Below, one piece after another: positions 32,981 to 41,359 of a DNA stretch of 64,000 nt. Source of the DNA: Stagnimonas sp965279705. GTDB lineage: Bacteria; Pseudomonadota; Gammaproteobacteria; Nevskiales; Nevskiaceae. The stretch's first letter is position 1. Every line of letters starts with the position of its first letter. Both the position numbers and the translations under genes were made by a program. The stretch covers positions 2,170,001-2,234,000 of the forward strand of contig OZ257257.1 in assembly GCA_965279705.1 (NCBI GenBank), given 5' to 3'. The notes beneath the pieces were generated by a model that ran no database searches, had not been told where the DNA came from, and was given only the letters and a program-made list of their open reading frames with translations.

Positions 32981-34156
32981 TCAGCGCAGGTTGGCAACGA
33001 TGGCCTTCTCAACCGCGCCGCGTTCGGCAGCCACCTGGATCAAGCCAGTCAGCCCACCCTGAATAACGATGTCGGGGTCCTTGAGACCGTTGCCGGTCAA
33101 CGTGCAGACGACGGTGCTGCCCTGCGCGATCTTGCCACTGGCGATGTCGCGCAGCGCGCCACAGAGCGAGGCGGCCGAGGCGGGTTCGCACCAGATGCCC
33201 TCCTTCTCGGCCAGCAGGCGCTGGGTTGCCAGAATCTCTGCATCGGTGCACTCATCAAACCAGCCGCCGGATTCCTTGTTGGCAGCCCAGGCGCGATCCC
33301 AGCTTTGCGGGTCGCCGATGCGGATGGCCGTAGCCACCGTCTCGGGGTTCATCACCCGCGCACCGCGCATGAAAGGCGCGGCACCGCTGGCTTGATAGCC
33401 CACCATCTTCGGGCGGTTCTTCACCGGGCCGGGGCCGCACATCGCACCGTCGCAGAAGGCGCAGTCTTCGTGTTGCTGCAAGTCTTTGTTGAGGAAAGCA
33501 CAGTTGCCGTTGCACAGCGCGCAAGCGTGCGTGGTCACACTGGCGATCTCGGAATAGCCGATCCAGTGCGCCGTGATATTGCCCGCGTTGCCGACGGGCA
33601 GGCAGTGATAATCCGGTGCGGTGCCCAGCGCTTCGACGATCTCGAAGGCGGCCGTCTTCTGCCCCTGCAAGCGGTAGGGATTGATGCTGTTGACGATGGT
33701 GACGGGAGCCGTCTCGGCTACTTCTTTGACCAGCCGCATGCCGTCGTCGAAGTTGCCCTGAATTTGCACGACCACCGCACCATGCACCACCGCCTGCGCG
33801 AGCTTGCCCAAGGCAATCTTGCCATCGGGGATCAGCACGAAAGCGGTAATTCCCGCTCGCGCTGCGTACGCCGCTGCGGCCGCACTGGTATTGCCGGTGG
33901 AAGCGCAGATGATGGCCTTGGAACCGGTGTGCACCGCCTGCGTCACGGCGGCGGTCATGCCACGATCCTTGAAGCTGCCGGTCGGGTTCAAGCCCTCGAA
34001 CTTGACCAGAATGCGGCCTTCGAATCCCACGTGGTTGGGGATGTTGGTCAGCTCGATCAGCGGCGTGTTGCCCTCGTTGAGCGTCACGGCTTTCACGTCT
34101 GCCCCAAACGGCATGCGCGAGCGGTATTTGTTGATGAGGCCGGTGTAATGCGCCAT
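32981..34156 (-). CDS. thrC: Threonine synthase with a cysteine-rich insertion
   Basis: A fold-type II PLP enzyme converting O-phosphohomoserine to threonine. The 391-residue protein has the PLP-lysine motif NPTGSFKDRGM, STGNTSAAAAAYAARAG, PVGNAGNITAHW and the C-terminal CTLTGNGLKDPD. Directly after GNAGNITAHWIGYSEIA a stretch of about 40 residues (207-247) holds six cysteines in C-x2-C-x3-C and C-x2-C-x4-C groups (C212, C215, C219, C232, C235, C240). Standard threonine synthases of this length class have none there. Frame is intact on both sides, so it is a real insertion. A metal-binding knuckle is likely. It is in the order alaC-hom-thrC, 10 bases after hom. Confidence 0.95.
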   Translation of the reverse strand: MAHYTGLINKYRSRMPFGADVKAVTLNEGNTPLIELTNIPNHVGFEGRILVKFEGLNPTGSFKDRGMTAAVTQAVHTGSKAIICASTGNTSAAAAAYAARAGITAFVLIPDGKIALGKLAQAVVHGAVVVQIQGNFDDGMRLVKEVAETAPVTIVNSINPYRLQGQKTAAFEIVEALGTAPDYHCLPVGNAGNITAHWIGYSEIASVTTHACALCNGNCAFLNKDLQQHEDCAFCDGAMCGPGPVKNRPKMVGYQASGAAPFMRGARVMNPETVATAIRIGDPQSWDRAWAANKESGGWFDECTDAEILATQRLLAEKEGIWCEPASAASLCGALRDIASGKIAQGSTVVCTLTGNGLKDPDIVIQGGLTGLIQVAAERGAVEKAIVANLR

Positions 34157-34166
34157 AGAGTTCTAC

Positions 34167-35474
34167 TTACTTGAAGTGTTCGACGCGCAGGCGGCTAGCG
34201 CCTTCGCGGACAAAGGGCAGCGCGCACATCTCGGCCATCGCAGCGTCAAAGCGATGCTCGATCACGCGACTGGTGATGAGTGCCACGGTGGCGTCTTCAC
34301 CGCCGCGCGGCTCTTTCTGCAGGATGGCTTCAATGCTGATCTCGTGTGCCGCCAATATGCCGGTGAGTGCCTTGAGCACGCCCGGTTCGTCGGCGACGCG
34401 CAGGCGCACGTAGAAGCTGCTTTCGATGGCGCTGATCGGCAACAGCGGTAGTGATGCAACCGCATCGGCCTGGAATGCCAAGGCCGGCACCTGATGCTTC
34501 GCATCGCTGCCCAAACCACGCGCCACATCCACCAGATCCGCGATCACGGCCGACGCAGTGGCATTGCCACCCGCACCACGACCATAGAACCCGATCTGGC
34601 CGACGGCATTGCCCTGCACCACCACGGAGTTCAGCACGCCATCGACCTTCGCCAGCAGATGGTCGTCGGGGATGAGTGTCGGGTGCACGCGCAGCTCCAC
34701 ACCGGCATCCGCACGCTTGGCGATGCCGAGCAGCTTGATGCGATAGCCCAGCGTGCCCGCCAGCGCGATGTCCTGCGCGGTGACTTTGGCTATGCCCTCA
34801 CAGGCCACGCTTTTGAACGACAGCGGCATGCCAAAAGCGATGCTGGCCAGAATGGTGAGCTTGTGCGCAGCGTCCACCCCCTCGACATCGAAGGTCGGAT
34901 CGGCTTCGGCATAGCCGAGCTTCTGGGCATCGGCAAGCGCCTCAGCATAGGGCTGCCCCTTCACCGTCATCTGCGTGAGGATGTAGTTGCAGGTGCCATT
35001 GATGATGCCGGCGAGGCTCTCGATGCGATTGCCTGACAATCCCTCGCGGATCGCCTTGATGATGGGGATACCGCCAGCGACGCTGGCCTCGAATGCCACC
35101 GGCACACCGGCCTTGCGAGCGGCACCGAAGATGGCATTGCCCTCTTCCGCCAGCAACGCCTTGTTGGCGGTGACTACCGGCTTACCGCGTGCGAGCGCTG
35201 CGAGGATCGCGTCTTTCGCGATGGTGTGGCCGCCGATCACTTCAACCACCACGTCCACATCGGCATCGCGAGCAATACTCATGGCATCGGCGACCAGCGT
35301 GATGCCATCCATCGTAATGGGGCGCGCCTTATTGATGTCACGGGCGCTGGCGTGTGTGACCACCACCGGGCGACCGACACGGCGCTCGATTTCGGCGGCG
35401 TTCTCACGCAGCACGCTCACCACGCCCTGCCCGACCGTGCCCAGGCCGATCAAACCGACACGCACTGGCTTCAT
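34167..35474 (-). CDS. hom: Homoserine dehydrogenase
   Basis: An NAD(P)H-dependent oxidoreductase that reduces aspartate semialdehyde to homoserine, the branch point to threonine and methionine. The 435-residue monofunctional enzyme has the Rossmann start VGLIGLGTVGQGVVSVL and the central GTCNYILTQMT. The catalytic segment GVDAAHKLTILASIAFG near residue 205 and a C-terminal ACT domain (YVRLRVADEPGVLKALTGIL) for threonine feedback are also visible. Its ATG overlaps the alaC stop by 4 bases. It is followed by thrC, so two consecutive steps of threonine synthesis are co-expressed. Confidence 0.96.
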   Translation of the reverse strand: MKPVRVGLIGLGTVGQGVVSVLRENAAEIERRVGRPVVVTHASARDINKARPITMDGITLVADAMSIARDADVDVVVEVIGGHTIAKDAILAALARGKPVVTANKALLAEEGNAIFGAARKAGVPVAFEASVAGGIPIIKAIREGLSGNRIESLAGIINGTCNYILTQMTVKGQPYAEALADAQKLGYAEADPTFDVEGVDAAHKLTILASIAFGMPLSFKSVACEGIAKVTAQDIALAGTLGYRIKLLGIAKRADAGVELRVHPTLIPDDHLLAKVDGVLNSVVVQGNAVGQIGFYGRGAGGNATASAVIADLVDVARGLGSDAKHQVPALAFQADAVASLPLLPISAIESSFYVRLRVADEPGVLKALTGILAAHEISIEAILQKEPRGGEDATVALITSRVIEHRFDAAMAEMCALPFVREGASRLRVEHFK

Positions 35475-36703
35475 GCCTTCGCCTCTTTCAGGAACTTCTT
35501 GATGTTGCGGATCGCCTGCCGCGAGCGGTGCTCGTTTTCGATCAGTGCAAAGCGCACATGGGTATCACCCTCGTGGCCGAAGCCGATGCCTGGGCTCACT
35601 GCGACGCAAGCTTTCTCCAGCAGCAACTTCGAGAACTCGATGGAGCCGAGAGCCTTGAACTGCTCGGGGATTTCGGCCCAGATGAACATCGTCGCCTTGG
35701 GCTTTTCGACTTTCCAGCCGGCGGCATTCAAGCCTTCGCACAGCACGTCACGGCGCACGCGATACATCTCGCAAATCTCGGCCACGCAATCCTGTGGGCC
35801 TTCGAGGGCTGCGATGGCGGCGACCTGGATCGGCGTGAACATGCCGTAGTCGAGGTAGCTCTTGATGCGCGCGAGGGCCGCGACCAGCACCGGGTTACCG
35901 ACCATGAAGCCCACGCGCCAGCCCGGCATGTTGTAGCTCTTGCTCAAGGTAAAAAACTCGACCGCAACGTCTTTCGCACCCGGCACCTGCATCACGCTCG
36001 GCGCCTTGTAACCGTCGAACACGATGTCGGCGTAGGCGAGGTCGTGAATCAGCCACAGCTCGTTTTCCTTGCAGATCGCGACCGCCTTCTCGAAGAACTC
36101 CAGATCGACGCACTGCGTCGTCGGGTTGCCGGGAAAGTTCAAGATCAGCATCTTCGGCTTGGGCCAGCTTTCCTTGATCGCCATCTCAAGCTCACTGAAA
36201 AAGTCCACGTCCGGCGTCATCTTCACGTGGCGCACATCGGCCCCGGCCAGCACCACGCCGTAGGGGTGGATGGGATACGCCGGGTTGGGGCAGAGCACCA
36301 CGTCGCCGGGTGCCAGCGTGGCAAACGCAAGGTGCGCCAGACCCTCCTTGCTGCCGATGGTGGCAATCACCTCGGTCTCGGGATTCAGATCGACGTCATA
36401 GCGATTCTTGTACCACTTGGCCATCGCCCGACGCAGGCGCGGTATGCCCTTGCTGACGCTGTAGCGATGCGTGTGAGTGCCGTCCTCGTCGTGCAGTTCC
36501 GGCTTGATGTAGTCGCTGTCGGTGCCGCGCACGGCGGCCTCCACCAACTTGTCGACGATGTGTTTGGGCGTCGGCTGATCCGGGTTGCCCATGCTGAAAT
36601 CGATGACGTCGTCCCCGCGAGCTCGGGCCGCTTTCTTCATCTCACCAACGATGTTGAAGACGTAGGGCGGCAAGCGCTGGATGCGCGGGAAATTAGTGTT
36701 CAC
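35471..36703 (-). CDS. alaC: Alanine/aspartate-type aminotransferase (AlaC family)
   Basis: A 410-residue fold-type I PLP aminotransferase. It resembles AlaC, a glutamate-pyruvate aminotransferase, and this gene is usually found before hom in betaproteobacteria. Signatures are FSMGNPDQPTPKHIVDKL, NPAYPIHPYG, LNFPGNPTTQCVD and SKSYNMPGWRVGFMVG with the PLP lysine. An extra acidic stretch of about 14 residues (DYIKPELHDEDGTHT, near residues 63-77) precedes HRYSVSKGIP, longer than the usual short turn. The substrate is inferred from family and position. It heads the alaC-hom-thrC unit. Confidence 0.9.
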   Translation of the reverse strand: MNTNFPRIQRLPPYVFNIVGEMKKAARARGDDVIDFSMGNPDQPTPKHIVDKLVEAAVRGTDSDYIKPELHDEDGTHTHRYSVSKGIPRLRRAMAKWYKNRYDVDLNPETEVIATIGSKEGLAHLAFATLAPGDVVLCPNPAYPIHPYGVVLAGADVRHVKMTPDVDFFSELEMAIKESWPKPKMLILNFPGNPTTQCVDLEFFEKAVAICKENELWLIHDLAYADIVFDGYKAPSVMQVPGAKDVAVEFFTLSKSYNMPGWRVGFMVGNPVLVAALARIKSYLDYGMFTPIQVAAIAALEGPQDCVAEICEMYRVRRDVLCEGLNAAGWKVEKPKATMFIWAEIPEQFKALGSIEFSKLLLEKACVAVSPGIGFGHEGDTHVRFALIENEHRSRQAIRNIKKFLKEAKA

Positions 36704-36733
36704 AACTCTCTCGATGGTGGGGACGGAAGGGAC

Positions 36734-36767
36734 GAAAAAACGAAGGGGCGCAATTAGACCCCTTTCG
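36734..36767 (-). terminator. Terminator downstream of nlpD
   Basis: Minus-strand stem CGAAAGGGG/CCCCTTCG with a 10-base loop is followed by TTTTTT. It lies just past the nlpD stop and isolates the surE-pcm-dedA-nlpD unit from alaC. Confidence 0.88.
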
Positions 36768-36786
36768 CTTGGCCCACCGCAACAAA

Positions 36787-37638
36787 TCAGTTCGAGGGCA
36801 GATACCGAAGTGGATCGACCGGCTTGCCGTTTTCACGGATCTCGAAGTGCAGAATCGGCTTCTGCTCAGGCCCCACACCGAGCTCGCCGATGGTCTGCCC
36901 GGCGCGCACTTCGTCACCCTCTTTCACCAGACGGCGACGGTTGTGGCCGTAGGCAGAGAGATAGGTTTCATCGTGCTTGACGATGATGAGTTCGCCATAG
37001 CCCTTGAGCGCACTGCCGCTGTAGACCACCTTGCCGCTGGCCACCGCCTGCACCGGCTGGCCCAGCTCGCCGGTGATGTCGATGCCCTTGCTGCCGGCCG
37101 CCATGTTGTAGGTCTTGATGACATCACCCGTCGTCGGCCACTGCCAGCGCAAGGCCGAGGTGCCCTGCGGCATCGGCTTGGGCACCGGCGGCACGCTGAG
37201 CACTGGCACCGTCGGCATGACCACCGGCGGGGCTTGCGTCACCGGGCCAGGCAGCGTCGGCCCGATGGGGATCGGTTTGGGGGCGGCAATGATCGGCGCT
37301 GGCGCTGGCAACGGCCGCGCCAGTACACCGTCGGCACCGGCGGGCGGCGTCAGTCGCAGCAGCTGACCAGGGCGGATCACATAGTCGCCGCTGATGTTGT
37401 TCCAGTTGGCGAGGTCGTGATAGTCGATCTGATTGCGAAAGCCGATGGCGAACAGCGTGTCGCCGGGCTGCACCACGTATTCACCGTTGACGGCTTTATG
37501 GCTGTTGGCCCCCGTTGCACCCTGGCCTGCGACCACCGTGCCCGACTGCGACGGCGGATAGGCGGCGGATTCTTCCTTCCAGCCATAACCGCAGGCGGTC
37601 AGCGAGAGGGTCAACGTGACAAGTAGCAGAGGCTTCAT
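36787..37638 (-). CDS. nlpD: NlpD-like murein hydrolase activator lipoprotein
   Basis: A 283-residue lipoprotein. NlpD binds and activates the amidase AmiC at the division septum in model bacteria. The lipobox is LSLTACGYG near residue 16. A LysM domain follows (GEYVVQPGDTLFAIGFRN), then a Pro-rich linker and a C-terminal LytM/M23 domain. The M23 zinc site is degenerate: SKGIDITG where an active enzyme has His before GxD, as in known activators; YGHN and HFEIREN remain. I chose the ATG at 37638, which overlaps the DedA stop by 4 bases. It is the last gene of surE-pcm-dedA-nlpD. No rpoS follows; a terminator does. Confidence 0.92.
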   Translation of the reverse strand: MKPLLLVTLTLSLTACGYGWKEESAAYPPSQSGTVVAGQGATGANSHKAVNGEYVVQPGDTLFAIGFRNQIDYHDLANWNNISGDYVIRPGQLLRLTPPAGADGVLARPLPAPAPIIAAPKPIPIGPTLPGPVTQAPPVVMPTVPVLSVPPVPKPMPQGTSALRWQWPTTGDVIKTYNMAAGSKGIDITGELGQPVQAVASGKVVYSGSALKGYGELIIVKHDETYLSAYGHNRRRLVKEGDEVRAGQTIGELGVGPEQKPILHFEIRENGKPVDPLRYLPSN

Positions 37639-38252
37639 AGCGGTTTCTCGGTATCGTTGGGGCTCTGCCGACGCAGCAAAAACCAGACCCCAAACAAGAG
37701 GCTGAAGCCGATGGCGGCATAGCCCAGAAGATGCGTGTATTCGGTCACGACGCGCATCACCGGCTCGCCCAGGTAAAACCCGAGTGCGACCAGCACGGCG
37801 CACCAGATCGTCGCCCCGAGCGTGGTCAGCGCCGCGAACGGCAGCAAGGCCATGCCAAAAGTGCCTGCCGGCAGCGAGATGAGATGGCGGATGACCGGGA
37901 TGAAGCGCCCCACGAACGTGGCCAGATTGGCGTTCTTGATGAACAGCCGCTCGGCCTCGTGATATTTGGCTTCATTAATGAGAAACCACTTGCCGTAGCG
38001 CAGCAAAAACGCGCGACCGACATAGCGGCCCAGCACATAGTTGGCCGACGCGCCCAAGAGCGATCCGCCACCGCCGGCCAGTATCGCCAGCCAGGGATTG
38101 AGTTCACCCTGCGCGGCGCGGTAGCCCGCAGGAATCATCACCAGTTCGGAAGGCACCGGGAACAGGCTCGACTCCAGCGCCATGAGAAAAAAGATTTCGG
38201 TATAGCCGAGGTGCTGAATCACCTCGTTGATCCACTCCGCAAAGCCGCTCAT
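37635..38252 (-). CDS. DedA family membrane protein
   Basis: A 205-residue polytopic inner-membrane protein of the DedA/SNARE-associated family, implicated in other bacteria in membrane lipid flipping and envelope integrity. The signatures are FFLMALESSLFPVPSELVM (substrate re-entrant region), FVGRFIPVIRHLISLPAG, and the glycine-rich LGASANYVLGRYVGR. A strong AGGAGGTGTC ribosome site precedes the ATG and overlaps the pcm stop codon. It is embedded between pcm and nlpD, an order not typical of gammaproteobacteria. Lipid carrier substrate unknown. Confidence 0.9.
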   Translation of the reverse strand: MSGFAEWINEVIQHLGYTEIFFLMALESSLFPVPSELVMIPAGYRAAQGELNPWLAILAGGGGSLLGASANYVLGRYVGRAFLLRYGKWFLINEAKYHEAERLFIKNANLATFVGRFIPVIRHLISLPAGTFGMALLPFAALTTLGATIWCAVLVALGFYLGEPVMRVVTEYTHLLGYAAIGFSLLFGVWFLLRRQSPNDTEKPL

Positions 38253-38260
38253 GACACCTC

Positions 38261-38968
38261 CTAGGATTTGCCAGGCAGCAAGGGCACGAAACTAACGCCC
38301 AAGATGTTCTGCACGGTGCTGCCGGTGGCGGTGCGGGTAATCACCTGCAAGCTGTGCGGCGAATCGCCCGCCTGCGGTGCGCCGGGCATTGCGACCGGGA
38401 TGACCAGACGCCCGCCGACGCTCAACTGTGCGATCAGCGCCGGGGCGACGCGCTCGGCACCGGCGGTGACCAGAATGCCGTCGTAGGGCGCAAACGCGCC
38501 CCAGCCTTCAGTGCCGTCGGCATAGCCGAAATGCACGTTGCGGATGTTCATCTCGGCCAGTCGCTTGCGCGCGGTCTCGCTCAATGCCTTGATGCGTTCC
38601 ACCGTGAACACCGTGCCGCAGAGCGGTGCCAGCACGGCAGTCTGATAGCCCGAGCCGGTGCCGATTTCCAGCACCTTGTTGAGCTTGGTCGCACCGCCCA
38701 AAAGCGCCTGCGTCATCAGCGCCACGACGCGGGCCTGGCTGATGGTCTGCGCATGACCGATCGGGGCCGTCATGTCGGGGAAATACGCCTGGCCGTGAAA
38801 CGCCGGGTCGACAAACTCGTGGCGCGGCACCTTGGCCATCACGGCCAGCACGCGCTCGTCGCTCACGCCCAGTTCGCGCAAGCGCTCGCCCAGCTTGTTG
38901 CGCGCAGCGGCAGTGGGCGCGGCGCGCTGCGCGGCAGCCGCCAGACGGGATTGCAGCGGCGGATTCAT
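38261..38968 (-). CDS. pcm: Protein-L-isoaspartate O-methyltransferase
   Basis: Pcm repairs isoaspartyl damage by S-adenosylmethionine-dependent methylation. The 235-residue protein has the motif-I VLEIGTGSGYQTAVLAPLCG and post-I VFTVERIKALSE, plus the family opening VPRHEFVDPAFHGQAYFPD. I chose the ATG at 38968 (MNPPLQSRLAAAAQ), which shares one base with the surE stop (TGATG). The open frame extends to 39118 but inside surE. It is the middle of surE-pcm, a widespread stress-survival pair. Confidence 0.94.
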   Translation of the reverse strand: MNPPLQSRLAAAAQRAAPTAAARNKLGERLRELGVSDERVLAVMAKVPRHEFVDPAFHGQAYFPDMTAPIGHAQTISQARVVALMTQALLGGATKLNKVLEIGTGSGYQTAVLAPLCGTVFTVERIKALSETARKRLAEMNIRNVHFGYADGTEGWGAFAPYDGILVTAGAERVAPALIAQLSVGGRLVIPVAMPGAPQAGDSPHSLQVITRTATGSTVQNILGVSFVPLLPGKS

Positions 38969-39720
38969 CAGGCTTCGATCCACAGCCTGAGGCTGTCGAG
39001 GGCAGAGTGCTTGGTGAGATCGACCAGCAGCGGCGTGACCGACACATAGCCGTTGTTGACGGCATGGAAGTCGGTGCCGGGGCCGGCGTCTTCCTCGGGG
39101 CCGGCAGCGCCCACCCACCAGATGGTCCGACCGCGCGGGTCTTCACTTTTTACGGCCGACTCGGCGGTGCGGCGATGACCGAGGCGCGTCACCAGCATGC
39201 CCTTCAATTGCTCATAGGGCAGATCGGGCACGTTGACGTTCAGGATGGTGTCGCGGGGCAGCGGCGCGCGTTGCAGACGCTCGATCAATTCAAGCGTCAC
39301 CTTCGCGGCGGTCGGGTAGTGGCGCGCGTTGTGTGCAACGCAAGACACCGCAATCGCGGCCGTGGCCAGACGACGGCCTTCCATCGCCGCCGCGACGGTG
39401 CCGGAATAGATCGTGTCGTCGCCCAGATTGGCGCCAGCATTGATGCCAGACACCACCATGTCCGGCGCCTCGTCGAGCAGGCCGGTCAGCGCCAGGTGCA
39501 CGCAATCTGTCGGCGTGCCATCGACACACCAGCCTTCAATGTCGCCGTGGTCGTGCCGGTGGGGGCGCAGGGGATGCAGGATGGTCAGCGAGTTCGATGC
39601 GCCACTGCGGTTGCGGTCGGGTGCGACCACTTGCACGGTATGACGTTCAGCCAATGTCGCCGCCAAAACCCTGAGGCCCGGTGCGGTGCAACCGTCGTCG
39701 TTGGAGACCAGAATCTTCAT
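38968..39720 (-). CDS. surE: 5'/3'-nucleotidase SurE
   Basis: SurE is a metal-dependent nucleotidase linked to stationary-phase survival. The 250-residue protein opens MKILVSNDDGCTAPGL with the two metal-binding aspartates near residues 8-9. Then comes VAPDRNRSGASNSLT with the Ser metal-ligand region, and SGINAGANLGDDTIYSGTVA with the Asn ligand. Length is normal. It starts the surE-pcm-dedA-nlpD unit and is divergent from the smr gene with 62 bases between. Confidence 0.95.
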   Translation of the reverse strand: MKILVSNDDGCTAPGLRVLAATLAERHTVQVVAPDRNRSGASNSLTILHPLRPHRHDHGDIEGWCVDGTPTDCVHLALTGLLDEAPDMVVSGINAGANLGDDTIYSGTVAAAMEGRRLATAAIAVSCVAHNARHYPTAAKVTLELIERLQRAPLPRDTILNVNVPDLPYEQLKGMLVTRLGHRRTAESAVKSEDPRGRTIWWVGAAGPEEDAGPGTDFHAVNNGYVSVTPLLVDLTKHSALDSLRLWIEA

Positions 39721-39770
39721 GGCAGCACACGCCCTTGCGGCGTGCGTTCGATTTGTAGTGGGAGAGCCGC

Positions 39771-39776
39771 TATTTT
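39771..39776 (+). promoter_or_regulatory. TATTTT -10-like box upstream of smr
   Basis: TATTTT is followed by only 6 bases before the smr ATG. With a weak TTCGAT -35 at 18-base spacing, transcription would start at the start codon, again suggesting a leaderless message. Confidence 0.35.
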
Positions 39777-39782
39777 AGCCGC

Positions 39783-40334
39783 ATGAAGCGCGCCGACTCG
39801 CAGGATGACGATTCACCGCAGGACTTTCGCAGCGCTCTGGCGGGTGTGAAGCGAATGCCGCCGTCAGATCGCCTGCCGCCCGTGCTGAAAACCCCGCCGC
39901 TGCCCTATGCACGGCAGCAGGCGCTGGATGACTTGGCAGTGATGGCAGAACTGCTGCAGGAGCCGATGTATCCGGAAGACTTCGAGTCTGGCGATACGCT
40001 CACCTATCGCGGCGAGGGCATTCAGGACAGCGTCTGGAAAAAACTGCGACGCGGGCAGTTTCGCCTGCAAGCCGAATGCGATCTGCATGGATTGAACCGC
40101 GACGATGCGCGGCTGGAGATCGTGCGGTTTTTGGCGCATTGCGCAGACCGCGACTATCGCTGTGTGCGCATCATCCACGGCAAGGGCAATGGCTCACCCA
40201 ATTCGGGGCCCGTCATCAAGCGCGCGCTCGACGGCTGGCTGCGCAAGCGCAAGGACGTGCTGGCGTTCTGCTCGGCCCGTGCGCACGACGGCGGTACGGG
40301 CGCGATCTACGTGCTGCTGCGCGCGACAGGCTAA
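39783..40334 (+). CDS. Smr domain-containing protein
   Basis: A 183-residue protein with a C-terminal Smr domain, related to the MutS2 C terminus and to nicking endonucleases. The hallmarks are QAECDLHGLNRDDAR (DLHG) near residue 102 and IHGKGNGSPNSGPVIKRAL (HGKG). The N-terminal half is charged and less conserved (PLPYARQQALDDL), as in E. coli SmrA/YdaL-type proteins. The ATG at 39783 lacks a ribosome site and is preceded closely by a -10-like hexamer. It ends convergently with the FecR gene, sharing the 4 bases CTAA. Cellular role unclear. Confidence 0.9.
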   Translation: MKRADSQDDDSPQDFRSALAGVKRMPPSDRLPPVLKTPPLPYARQQALDDLAVMAELLQEPMYPEDFESGDTLTYRGEGIQDSVWKKLRRGQFRLQAECDLHGLNRDDARLEIVRFLAHCADRDYRCVRIIHGKGNGSPNSGPVIKRALDGWLRKRKDVLAFCSARAHDGGTGAIYVLLRATG

Positions 40335-41326
40335 AGACCTGTCCCAGCCCCTGTAGGACCACCAGTCGAAGTCGGTCCGCCTGCCGATGAAGTCGAGGTT
40401 GACGTGTTTTCTTCGGCGTCCATCACTAAGGCGGCGGCCGTGGCGGCGATGGCGGCCGTGATGCCTGCAACACTGGGCACGGTAGAAAGCGTGGAACTCG
40501 CCAGAAGTGAAGAGGTGCCTGTCGCCGCAGAGGGCGTCGAGGACGAGGCCGCCTGTTGTGCAGCCTTGAGCCAGTTTTCAGATCCCAGAAAGCCGGGCAT
40601 GCCGGGCAGCGAGACATGCATGCCCGCTGCGGTAGTCAGCATGAATTGTGAGGCATTGACCGTCACGGTCTGACCTGCGTTGGACACAATCACAATGCTG
40701 CCCTGGTCGACCGCCGATACCGTGCCGCCGAGGGCTGCTTCCCCAGCGGGCAACTGCCCCTGCACCATGCTGTCGGCTGCACAGGCGGCATCGCAGAACA
40801 CGCTCGAATAGACCGTGCCGCGAATGCCGATGGTGGCAACCGGCGTGACGACGGCATATTCCTCACGATTGATCTTGCCCACCAGGCCGCTCACCGCTCT
40901 GAAACCACCACGCACCAGACGGAAAAAAGCCTGATTGCCGACCGCGCTCTGGCTGCCGATCTGCAGTGCGGGGGCGGCAGCAGTCTCGGGCGTTGCTGGT
41001 TTAGGTTGTACTACCTGCAGGGTTGATTCAACGACGCCCGGCTGAAACCGGAACCCGACAATCGCAAACTCGGTATTCGGCCGCAAAACCATCGAGCCAC
41101 CATCGAGAAACCCCAGGCGGGCATAGCTGGCTGCACCGGTGATGATGCGATCACCTGAGTAGACCGCATCGCCTTTGTTGAGCAGACGCGATTCGCCGTT
41201 GGCGGCAACGGCGGACACCAAGCCGGCGACGATCGAAGCCGTGCCTGCAACAGGCACATCGGCCGCCCATGACAGCGCAGAACACTGCAACAAGACGACT
41301 GCCAGCGCGATTTTAAAGGCTCTCAT
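40331..41326 (-). CDS. FecR-domain secreted protein
   Basis: A 331-residue exported protein with a FecR domain but no associated sigma factor. The signal peptide is MRAFKIALAVVLLQCSALSWA. A FecR-like beta domain covers about residues 30-170 (ADGDRI-type YSGDRIITGAASYARLGF and ATIGIRGTVYSS). Then comes a linker, and the tail is Ser/Thr/Gly/Ala-rich (TSTSTSSAGGPTSTGGPTG). A hydrophobic stretch (AGITAAIAATAAALV) near residue 290 may anchor it. I chose the ATG at 41326, with AGGGG 5 bases before it; a GTG two codons upstream is possible. No iron-receptor or ECF sigma gene is nearby, so a signalling role is not supported here. Similar FecR proteins are often of unknown function. Confidence 0.82.
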   Translation of the reverse strand: MRAFKIALAVVLLQCSALSWAADVPVAGTASIVAGLVSAVAANGESRLLNKGDAVYSGDRIITGAASYARLGFLDGGSMVLRPNTEFAIVGFRFQPGVVESTLQVVQPKPATPETAAAPALQIGSQSAVGNQAFFRLVRGGFRAVSGLVGKINREEYAVVTPVATIGIRGTVYSSVFCDAACAADSMVQGQLPAGEAALGGTVSAVDQGSIVIVSNAGQTVTVNASQFMLTTAAGMHVSLPGMPGFLGSENWLKAAQQAASSSTPSAATGTSSLLASSTLSTVPSVAGITAAIAATAAALVMDAEENTSTSTSSAGGPTSTGGPTGAGTGL

Positions 41327-41359
41327 GGCCACCCCTGTAATCCTTTAGTAAGGACGAGA

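Noticed and set aside
40325..40343. Hairpin GACAGG/CCTGTC at the smr/FecR convergent junction
   Set aside because: The stem is only 6 bp with no U-run; it may be a chance repeat.
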